A DNA stretch of 8,583 nt from JBEKZQ01 sp049509675 (GTDB lineage Bacteria > Planctomycetota > Planctomycetia > Pirellulales > Thermoguttaceae): the NCBI GenBank assembly GCA_049509675.1, contig JBEKZQ010000277.1, positions 1 through 8,583 on the forward strand, given 5' to 3'. How positions within the stretch are numbered: position 1 is the first letter of the stretch; every line of letters starts with the position of its first letter. This document shows positions 1 through 6,355 of the stretch, one piece after another. A program made the translations under genes and the position numbers. The notes below the pieces were generated by a model. That model made no database searches. It was given only the letters and a program-made list of their open reading frames with translations, and was not told the DNA's origin.

Positions 1-3000
1 GAGCCGCGGCCGACCGGCACGGCCAGCCGGCGGGCCAGTCGCGCGGGGAGCGCGGCCGCCCGTGTGGCCAAGACGTTCTCCGCGCCATTCCATTGGGCCC
101 GTACACCGTTGCCCTCATCGTTGGGCGCGGCGAGCACGGTCCAGCCGGGCAGCGTCAGCCGCGCGGCGGCCTGCAGCCCTTCGCCCACGTCCCCGACCCA
201 GAAATCGCCCTCCGGCAACTCGGCCGCGGCCGCGCCGGCGGGGCGCAGCGCGACAATGTCCATTTGTGGTTGAAGCAGTCCGCGCTCGTCAGCAGAAGTG
301 GCCAGCGCCCAAAGGTCTTTGCCATGCACGACCAGCGGACCGAGCATGGCTTGCTTGCCGCGGAGGTTCCACAACGGCGTGCGGGCGCGGGTGGCCCCGG
401 TTTTCGAGTCCAGCCACACAAGCACGGGACATTCACTGCCCGTCGAGAGCGGCTCGTGCTGGGCGCAGAGCAGTAAACCCGGCCCGGCGCGGGCGTATCC
501 CTCGGCCAAGCGCGGAATGGTCCGCCCCCAGAGGGTTTGCCCGGTCTCGCAATCCAGGGCGACGATGCCGTCGGTGGTTTGCACGAGCAAGCGGCCATCC
601 ACGGCGTCCAGCCAGCGGCGGATGCCCCCGGAGGTCCGCCGCCAGCAAAGCCGGCCGGTGTCCTGGTCCAGGCACTCGATGCTGCGCGCCCCGGGATGCG
701 TCACGTACAGCCGGCCGCCGGCGGCCAGCGGCGGCTGAGAGTACTCCTGCCCCGGCGCGGGCTCGATCGACGGCGGCATGCAGGACGCCGAGCGCAACCA
801 GGCCACGCTGGCGTCGGCATCGACGCAGAACAGCGATCCGGCCAGCGAGACCACGATCCGATCGGCCACGACGGTTGCCTGGCCGGCCTGGCTTTCGGCC
901 CACGGACTGCGCACGGTAAAGAGCGACGTGCGCCGCAGCACGTCGCCCGACTGCTGGTCCAGTTCCGCCAGAACCAGTTGCGGCGTGAGGTCCTGTTGCG
1001 AGTCGATCAGCAGGGCGAACAGGCGATCGCAGAGCACCAGCGGATCGGCCACGATCCGGCCGGAACCGCCGCCGCGCCGCCAAAGCTGCTTGCCGCCGGC
1101 CAGATCCAAACAGACGATCTCGGGCCGATCGCTCGCCGGCAACAGGCGAACGAACAGGCGGTTCTCCAGGATCACGGGCCGCATGGGAAGCAACGGCCAG
1201 GAATGGGTATTCCCCTGTTCGCCGCCCAGGCTGCACGTCCAGCGGCGTTTGCCGTCGGAAAGCCCGATGGCCGCGACTTGGAAGCGGTTGGCGACAATCA
1301 TCAGGTCGCGGGCGATCACCGCGGCCGCCTGCCGCGCCGGCCAGTCGGTTCCTTGCGAGACGGCCGGGACCTGCTCGGGATGTTGGCCCACGTCGCCTTC
1401 GAGCTTGGACCAGGGCTGCGCGTCGAAGCGGACGGGCGCGGACGCCACGTCGGGCGAAAGGGCGGCCGCCCGCGCGTCGCCGCTGCCGTGATATTGCCTG
1501 TAGCGACGCAGCGCGTCGGCGGTCCATTGCTCGAACTCCGCGGGCGCGATCCGCGCGTCGCCGAAGGCGATGGTCTCGGCGGGCGGTTGGCCCACCTCGC
1601 GCCCGCGCATGGCCGAGGCCAGGCGCACGCGGGCCGAAAGTTGCTCGCGCTGGGTCGCCGCCGTGCCCGGCAGCGCCTCGCGGTAATGGGCCAGGGCCCG
1701 GTCGAAATCGCCCTGCGACAGGCAGCGGTCGCCCAGCCACAGATGCGCCGCGGCGGCGGCCGGCGTGCCGCAATACTGCAACGTGATGGCCCGGATCGCC
1801 GCGGCATCGCCCAGCGCGATCGTCTGCTCGATCCGCAGTTTCTCCGCCGCTCCCAGGTGCCGCTGGATGGCCTCGGCCAGCTTGACGTGCCTCTGGATGA
1901 TGAGCTTCACGGCCGCGGCGTACGAGGTGAACTGTTGCGGATCCTGGTCGTCGGGCACCAGGCCGTCGCCGCCGGGCGCGACGGCCGTGGCCAACAGATG
2001 GGCCGCTTCGTCATACAATCCTTCATCGACCGCCGTTTGCAACTCCGACAAGGTGTTGTAGGCCTCGCGGTTGAGCTGCACCGAGATCGGCCGCCGCCAG
2101 GCGCTCTCCAGGCCGGCCGCCGGCCGGCCTTCGCGACCGCCCGCCGCCATGCCCAGATCGGCCTCGATCCATTCCGCCAGTCGCTGCAACGACTCCTGCT
2201 CGCCGGGCCAGTTCATCCAGGCGACTCCCGGCTGGTGACAGAAGCGCACCTGCCGGCACCACTGTCGCAACGCATCGAGGCGCTGCTGCGCCAAGAGCGT
2301 CAGGAAACGATCTTGCACGAAACGAGGAGTCAGCGTCTCCACGCGATGGTCGGAGTGCCAAAGCGAAACGGTCGCGGCCGAGCGGCGGTACAAGTCGAAA
2401 TCGCCGCCGGCCCCGTCGGCCAACAACGATCGGCCCACGCGCTGCCAGTGGGCCGCGTATCGATGCGCCTCGTCCAGCGACGTCCAGGTGTCGTATACGA
2501 GTGCGGAGTCCTGGAGCAGGCGCAGCCGCGCCTCCAGCGACGGCAGGCTGCCCAGGCCGTCGTAGAGCAGTTTTTCCAAGAGCGGCTTGCCCAACCGCGT
2601 ATCCGGACCGGCGGCCAGCGTCTGCAGGGCGCAGGCGAAACGCCAGGCGGCCGGCGTGGCCCCGGCAGGACGGTGCTCGGCAACTTGCTGCTGCCAGGCC
2701 CCCAGCTCGATGTCGGTTGGGCCGGCCTTGGTCGCGCCGGATCGCAGCGCCGCGTCTTGCAACTCAGCCGGGGCCAGGTTCGTCAGGCCATCGAGCGCGC
2801 GGACCTCGAGCGCGCGGAGTTGAATACGGTGCGGAGCCTCGCCGCTCTGGAGATACAGTCCGATCTCGCGCCATGCGCCGGCTTGGACTTGCGGACTTAG
2901 GAGTTGTCCCCAATGTTTGCCGTCGCCGCTGGTCCAACAGCGCACCATTCCGCCGGCAAGCACCAGCCGCAACCATTGCCGCGTGCCGACCGCGGCCATG

Positions 3001-4142
3001 AGCCCGTGCTCCGTATCGATGGTGATCCATCCGCCGCTGGCGGGCTTGCCATAGTTGACGCCGAGCCAGCCGGTGCGCTGGTCGCGGAGGAATTCCAGCC
3101 CGACCAACGGCTGTCCCGCGTCGTCGGCCAGGAAAACGCCGCTGCCCGGCGAGGCGTTCTCCACCTGCAAGATGACCTCGTAGAGCCCCGGACGCGGCGG
3201 GCGCACGGTGATCCAGGCCGGGGTGGCGTTTTTCGGCGCGGAGAGCTCGACCCGGCCGTCGGAGAGCCGTTCGAAGTGCGCGTCGGCCGTCACGTGCGGC
3301 TTCCACGCCAAGGAGCCGGGCGAACCACCGCCCAGGACCAGGGAGTGCGGCTGGGGCGGATCGTCCGGAATCGGCGTGCTCCGACCCAGGGCCAGATCGC
3401 GCAGTGCGACGTCCTGCCGGGCCTCGAGATAGACCGCCCTGGGCGTTTCGGCGCAAGGCGCCGTCAGCAGCCGCACGTCGCCCTGGCTCAGCACCACCGC
3501 TCCATCCTGGCAGCGGATCTCGACCGTGTCGGTGGTCGTGCGGAACGTGCGTTGATCCTCGCTGGTCAACACGGTCACGATGGGCGGCGCGCCGGGCTGC
3601 GGACCGGGATAGGGCTCGCCCGGCCGACAGCGGCTGCGATAGGCGGCCCAACGGGGCGCGGGCCAGACGGCGTAGTTGTCCAGCACAACGCCCTCATGGT
3701 CGCCCCAAAAATAGACCCGCAACGACTGGCCGGTGTGCGACAATCGCAGCACCATGTCGGGGGTCCAGGCCGGTTTCAGCTTTGCCAGGCCGCGAAAGCG
3801 TACCAGCCGGTGGTAGTTCTCGGTGCCGTCGGTGAGATTCAGGGCATGTCCGGGGGCGGGCTCCCAATAGCGCAGCGCCTGCTGCTGCGAAAGCCCGCCC
3901 AGGATGCTTCGATCCTCGAAGCAAACGTCGTCGAAGGGGCGTACGGGGGCTTGCAGATCCCAGGCGGCGGCGAGGGCGGCGGGCGAGACCGAGGGCGGCG
4001 CGAGCGGGCGCAAAGGCCGTTTCCGCGCCTCGCCGGCACTTTGCCCGACGAACAACAGCCCGATGGCCGCGGCAAAAAAGAACACGCGCAGCGGCGCGCG
4101 GCAAGCGTTCACGGCGACTGTACCAGTTTTCGGGCGATTCAT
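1..4142 (-). CDS. Exported multidomain protein: N-terminal beta-sandwich region, TPR-like helical region, C-terminal PQQ-type beta-propeller (3' end off the window)
   Basis: The frame starting at ATG 4142-4140 stays open to base 1: 1380 complete codons with no stop, so the C-terminus lies outside the window. Residues 1-37 look like a Sec signal peptide: basic start, hydrophobic core VFFFAAAIGLLFVG, then a GQSAGEA cleavage region. Residues about 55-280 look beta-rich. Residues about 285-448 resemble a concanavalin/DUF1349-like sandwich (WITVRPPRPGLYEV, SGDGKHWGQL). Residues about 475-900 are helical, with a TPR-like unit near 795-845 (AAHLWLGDRCLSQGDFDRAL). From about 930 to 1300, blade-like repeats end in motifs such as DLAGGKQLW, DQDTGRLCW and DCETGQTLW, which is a PQQ/BamB-type propeller of seven or eight blades. 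Such TPR-plus-propeller proteins are common in planctomycetes and usually have unknown function. No catalytic residues were recognised. The start overlaps the DUF58 stop by 4 nt, and no Shine-Dalgarno sits at a normal distance, so translation is probably coupled. Domain names are from pattern reading only. Confidence 0.9.
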   Translation of the reverse strand, partial: MNRPKTGTVAVNACRAPLRVFFFAAAIGLLFVGQSAGEARKRPLRPLAPPSVSPAALAAAWDLQAPVRPFDDVCFEDRSILGGLSQQQALRYWEPAPGHALNLTDGTENYHRLVRFRGLAKLKPAWTPDMVLRLSHTGQSLRVYFWGDHEGVVLDNYAVWPAPRWAAYRSRCRPGEPYPGPQPGAPPIVTVLTSEDQRTFRTTTDTVEIRCQDGAVVLSQGDVRLLTAPCAETPRAVYLEARQDVALRDLALGRSTPIPDDPPQPHSLVLGGGSPGSLAWKPHVTADAHFERLSDGRVELSAPKNATPAWITVRPPRPGLYEVILQVENASPGSGVFLADDAGQPLVGLEFLRDQRTGWLGVNYGKPASGGWITIDTEHGLMAAVGTRQWLRLVLAGGMVRCWTSGDGKHWGQLLSPQVQAGAWREIGLYLQSGEAPHRIQLRALEVRALDGLTNLAPAELQDAALRSGATKAGPTDIELGAWQQQVAEHRPAGATPAAWRFACALQTLAAGPDTRLGKPLLEKLLYDGLGSLPSLEARLRLLQDSALVYDTWTSLDEAHRYAAHWQRVGRSLLADGAGGDFDLYRRSAATVSLWHSDHRVETLTPRFVQDRFLTLLAQQRLDALRQWCRQVRFCHQPGVAWMNWPGEQESLQRLAEWIEADLGMAAGGREGRPAAGLESAWRRPISVQLNREAYNTLSELQTAVDEGLYDEAAHLLATAVAPGGDGLVPDDQDPQQFTSYAAAVKLIIQRHVKLAEAIQRHLGAAEKLRIEQTIALGDAAAIRAITLQYCGTPAAAAAHLWLGDRCLSQGDFDRALAHYREALPGTAATQREQLSARVRLASAMRGREVGQPPAETIAFGDARIAPAEFEQWTADALRRYRQYHGSGDARAAALSPDVASAPVRFDAQPWSKLEGDVGQHPEQVPAVSQGTDWPARQAAAVIARDLMIVANRFQVAAIGLSDGKRRWTCSLGGEQGNTHSWPLLPMRPVILENRLFVRLLPASDRPEIVCLDLAGGKQLWRRGGGSGRIVADPLVLCDRLFALLIDSQQDLTPQLVLAELDQQSGDVLRRTSLFTVRSPWAESQAGQATVVADRIVVSLAGSLFCVDADASVAWLRSASCMPPSIEPAPGQEYSQPPLAAGGRLYVTHPGARSIECLDQDTGRLCWRRTSGGIRRWLDAVDGRLLVQTTDGIVALDCETGQTLWGRTIPRLAEGYARAGPGLLLCAQHEPLSTGSECPVLVWLDSKTGATRARTPLWNLRGKQAMLGPLVVHGKDLWALATSADERGLLQPQMDIVALRPAGAAAAELPEGDFWVGDVGEGLQAAARLTLPGWTVLAAPNDEGNGVRAQWNGAENVLATRAAALPARLARRLAVPVGRG

Positions 4143-5047
4143 CTTCCGCGATTCAGCCGGCTGCGGTGATTCAAGTAGTCGATCAGCACTTGTCCCATGT
4201 CGCGACTGCTATCGACCAACACCCGCTCGATCCGGTTCCGCTGGCACAACGTCTGGAAGCGCTCGTTGAACCGGGCCACGGCCCGCAGATAGGCCAGGCG
4301 GACCCGCTCCGGCTGGGCCAGCAATTCTTCGGGGATTTCCAGGCCCACGAACTTGGTCATGTCTTCGAACTCGAAGCTCAGTTCGTGGTGGTGCATGACC
4401 TGGAAGAGCACGACTTCGTGACGGCGATAACGCATTTGTTGCAAGGCAGCTTCCAGCGGGCCCAGATCGGTGAAGAAATCGCTGAAGATCATGACGATTT
4501 CCCGGCGTTTCGTCCGCCCGGCCATTTCCGAAAGGCAATCGGCCATGTGCGTCTTGTTGACCGGCTCGGTGGCGTCCAACAATTCGGCCATGCGGATGAT
4601 CTGGGCCATGGAGTTGCTGGGGGCCACGACGCCGCGGATCTGTTCGTCGAAGGTGGCCAAGGAGACCTTGTCGCTTTGATGGACCACGGCGTAGCCCAGG
4701 GCGGCGATCATTTGCGCGGCGTACGCCAGCTTCTGCTGCGAACCTTCGCCGTAGCGCATCGAGGCGCTGCTGTCGAGGATGAAATGGCAGACGTAGTTGG
4801 TCTCCATCTCATACTGCTTGACGAAATAGCGATCGCGCGTGAAGTAGACGCGCCAGTCGATGTGCTTGGGATCGTCGCCCCAGGCGTACTCGCGATGCCC
4901 GGCGAACTCCACGGCGAAGCCGGACAAGAGCGACTTGTGGCTGCCGGCCAGGTTGCCCAACACCAATCCGCGCGGATCGATCCGCCGGCCGGCGATGCGG
5001 TTAAGCACCTCGGGATTCAAATATCGAGAAAGTATCGTCTTGACCAT
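4139..5047 (-). CDS. DUF58 family protein with von Willebrand A-type domain (MoxR partner)
   Basis: A complete 302-residue soluble protein with no transmembrane segment. The DUF58 signature is clear at residues 43-84: GFAVEFAGHREYAWGDD, then KHIDW, then a VKQYE segment. A VWA-like fold follows, with a MIDAS-type D-x-S-x-S motif at 92-96 (DSSAS), candidate metal-site Thr residues at 160 and 166, and Asp190 in MIFSDFF. The C-terminus (VLVDSSRDMGQVLIDYL) is also typical. DUF58 proteins are encoded next to MoxR ATPases and are thought to be adaptors or substrates in a chaperone-like cytoplasmic complex; the exact reaction is unknown. ATG 5047 was chosen because it has a good ribosome site 8 nt upstream and begins at the conserved N-terminus. 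The frame extends upstream to ATG 5176, but that 43-residue addition is translated intergenic repeat. The stop overlaps the next gene's ATG. Confidence 0.95.
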   Translation of the reverse strand: MVKTILSRYLNPEVLNRIAGRRIDPRGLVLGNLAGSHKSLLSGFAVEFAGHREYAWGDDPKHIDWRVYFTRDRYFVKQYEMETNYVCHFILDSSASMRYGEGSQQKLAYAAQMIAALGYAVVHQSDKVSLATFDEQIRGVVAPSNSMAQIIRMAELLDATEPVNKTHMADCLSEMAGRTKRREIVMIFSDFFTDLGPLEAALQQMRYRRHEVVLFQVMHHHELSFEFEDMTKFVGLEIPEELLAQPERVRLAYLRAVARFNERFQTLCQRNRIERVLVDSSRDMGQVLIDYLNHRSRLNRGR

Positions 5048-5052
5048 GGATG

Positions 5053-5059
5053 CTTCTCC
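5053..5059 (-). promoter_or_regulatory. Ribosome binding site of the DUF58 gene
   Basis: On the minus strand GGAGAAG lies at 5059-5053, with the GGAG core 8 nt before ATG 5047. This is the best Shine-Dalgarno match in the window and decides the DUF58 start at 5047 over the in-frame ATG at 5176, which would force translation through the heptamer repeats. Confidence 0.75.
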
Positions 5060-5074
5060 GCCGGTTTCCGCAAA

Positions 5075-5102
5075 GGGATTAGGGATTAGGGATTGGGGAT
5101 TA
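5075..5102 (+). repeat. Four tandem GGGATTA heptamers (G-quadruplex-capable)
   Basis: Units at 5075-5081, 5082-5088, 5089-5095 and 5096-5102 read GGGATTA, GGGATTA, GGGATTG and GGGATTA. The four G-runs are separated by 4, 4 and 3 bases (5075-5098), which meets the usual rule for an intramolecular G-quadruplex on the plus strand, the template strand of this operon. The array sits 27 nt upstream of the DUF58 start codon, in the gap between MoxR and DUF58. Confidence 0.85.
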
Positions 5103-5219
5103 GACTTTGGGGTCATGCTCCAACGAATAAATGCACCAGCTCTGCCCGTACCCGTCTGCACAACATGCGCATACACACAGAATCCTCAATCGAACGCTCT
5201 AATCGCTAATCCCCAATCC
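5090..5219. repeat. 130-bp unit bounded by a 14-bp perfect inverted repeat
   Basis: GGATTGGGGATTAG at 5090-5103 is repeated as its exact reverse complement at 5206-5219. The 102-bp interior has no gene and, by eye, a lower GC content than the flanking genes. The two arms could pair in the transcript to form a long-loop hairpin between the MoxR and DUF58 genes. The layout could be a small non-autonomous mobile element (MITE-like) or simply two facing copies of an intergenic repeat. No flanking target-site duplication was identified. There is no T-run, so it is not called a terminator. Confidence 0.55.
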
Positions 5220-5220
5220 T
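5200..5220 (-). repeat. Degenerate heptamer repeats in inverse orientation
   Basis: On the plus strand three units read TAATCGC (5200-5206), TAATCCC (5207-5213) and CAATCCT (5214-5220), which are reverse complements of GGGATTA-type units. They lie just downstream of the MoxR stop codon and face the array at 5075-5102 in opposite orientation. Bases 5206-5219 are a perfect 14-bp inverted match to 5090-5103. Confidence 0.75.
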
Positions 5221-5232
5221 TACCTCCCCCTC

Positions 5233-6264
5233 CTATGCCGCCGGACGCTCATACTTGCGGTCGGCGGGAATGGCCTGCAACAACATGTCGATCAACTGAT
5301 CGCTGGCGAGGTTATTGGCCTGGGCGGCGTAGTTGCCGGCAATGCGGTGCCGCAGGGCCGGTTTGACCAGCCACTGCACGTCGCCGATGGTGGCATGGTA
5401 GCGGCCGTGCAGAATGGCCCGCGCCTTGGCGCAGGTGACCAGCGTCAGCACGCCGCGCGGCCCGGCCCCCCAGGAGATCCACTTCTCGACGAAGTCCGGC
5501 GCTTCCGGCATGTGCGGCCGGCTGGCGCGAACCAAGGCCCAGGCGTAGCCCAACACCTGGTCGCTGACCGGCACCCGCAACACCAGTTGCTGCAAGCGCA
5601 CGATGTCTTCGCCGCTGATCGACGGGGAGATTTTCCCCTGCTTCCCGGTCGTCACGCGGCGGGCGATCTCCCATTCCTCGAGCGGGCTGGGGTAGTCCAC
5701 TTTGATATAGAGCAGGAAGCGGTCCAGTTGCGCCTCGGGCAGCGGATAGGTGCCTTCTTGTTCCAACGGGTTCTGCGTGGCCAGGACGAAGAACGGATCG
5801 GGCAACCGGTGCATCTCGCCGCCGGAGCTGACCTGGCGTTCCTGCATCGCTTCCAGCATGGCAGCCTGCGTCTTGGGCGGCGTGCGGTTGATTTCGTCCG
5901 CCAGGATCATGTTGGCGAACAGCGGCCCGGGAAGGAACTTGTAGTGCCGCTGCCGCGTCTCCACGTCTTCCTGGATGATCTGCGTGCCGGTCACGTCGCT
6001 GGGCATGAGGTCCGGCGTGAACTGGATGCGCTTGAAACTCAGGTGCGTGGCCTCGGCCAAGGAGCTGACCAACAGGGTCTTGGCCAGCCCGGGCACGCCT
6101 TCCAGCAGGGCGTGGCCGCGGGCGAAGATGGCGATCAGCACCTGTTGGATGACGTCGTCCTGGCCGACGATCACTTCGGCCAGCTCCTTGCGGATGTTCT
6201 CGTACGCGGCCTGGCAGCGCTCAACCGCAGCCAGGTCTTCCTGGGGGATTTTCACAGTGGACAT
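5233..6264 (-). CDS. MoxR-family AAA+ ATPase
   Basis: A complete protein of 343 residues, normal for the family. Visible motifs in order: the N-terminal lead VIVGQDDVIQQVLIAI (31-46); Walker A GVPGLAKT (56-63) with Lys62; the family stretch QFTPDLMPSDVTG (81-93); Walker B MILADEIN (119-126) with Asp122-Glu123; sensor 1 in LATQNP (161-166); a candidate arginine finger in LDRFLL (Arg182); and sensor 2 in GPR (268-270), followed by the C-terminal lid. All nucleotide-binding residues look intact. MoxR proteins form ATP-driven ring assemblies that help mature or insert cofactors into partner proteins, usually with a VWA protein; here that is the downstream DUF58 gene. The closest named relatives are generic MoxR/YeaC-like ATPases, so no specific symbol is given. 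The start at 6264 has a weak GAGAG ribosome site 6 nt upstream. No particular substrate can be read from the sequence. Confidence 0.96.
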   Translation of the reverse strand: MSTVKIPQEDLAAVERCQAAYENIRKELAEVIVGQDDVIQQVLIAIFARGHALLEGVPGLAKTLLVSSLAEATHLSFKRIQFTPDLMPSDVTGTQIIQEDVETRQRHYKFLPGPLFANMILADEINRTPPKTQAAMLEAMQERQVSSGGEMHRLPDPFFVLATQNPLEQEGTYPLPEAQLDRFLLYIKVDYPSPLEEWEIARRVTTGKQGKISPSISGEDIVRLQQLVLRVPVSDQVLGYAWALVRASRPHMPEAPDFVEKWISWGAGPRGVLTLVTCAKARAILHGRYHATIGDVQWLVKPALRHRIAGNYAAQANNLASDQLIDMLLQAIPADRKYERPAA

Positions 6265-6300
6265 AGGTGGCTCTCGTTCGGGTTAGAGTTCTCAATCCAG

Positions 6301-6336
6301 ATTATGGCGGGGCTCGCTGCGCTCGACCCACCCTAC
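6301..6336 (-). repeat. Interspersed palindromic repeat of the GTAGGGTGGGTCGAGC type
   Basis: On the minus strand it begins GTAGGGTGGGTCGAGC (6336-6321) and continues GCAGCGAGCCCCGCC (6320-6306). The ends GGTGGG (6332-6327) and CCCGCC (6311-6306) can pair with one G-U wobble to give a stem around a GC-rich loop. From memory, sequences of this form recur in intergenic regions of many bacterial genomes and are often mistranslated as GWVERSE-type peptides. It fills much of the 91-nt gap between the coiled-coil gene and MoxR. Its status as a multicopy repeat cannot be proved from one window. Confidence 0.6.
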
Positions 6337-6355
6337 TGTTCTGCTTACGACCTTC

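Noticed and set aside
433..1773. Minus-strand open frame of 446 codons
   Set aside because: An Arg-rich shadow in another frame of the propeller gene; the true frame carries the blade motifs.
537..2900. Plus-strand open frame of 787 codons
   Set aside because: It is antisense to the propeller gene. Its translation is Arg/Gly/Gln-rich without recognisable domains, while the minus-strand frame shows a signal peptide and propeller motifs. GC-rich codon bias explains the open antisense frame.
4166..5089. Plus-strand open frame of 307 codons
   Set aside because: Antisense to DUF58, which has clear family motifs on the minus strand.
5048..5176. N-terminal extension of DUF58 to ATG 5176
   Set aside because: The added 43 residues include NPQSLIPNP, the translation of the heptamer repeats, and do not belong to the family. 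ATG 5047 has a proper ribosome site.
5103..5205. Possible promoter for DUF58 in the repeat spacer
   Set aside because: TTGAGG can be paired with weak -10-like hexamers on the minus strand, but no pair is convincing and planctomycete promoter rules are poorly known.
5223..5233. Purine-rich GGAGGGGGAGG (minus strand) after the MoxR stop
   Set aside because: It looks like a strong Shine-Dalgarno, but no start codon with a sensible frame follows at the right distance.
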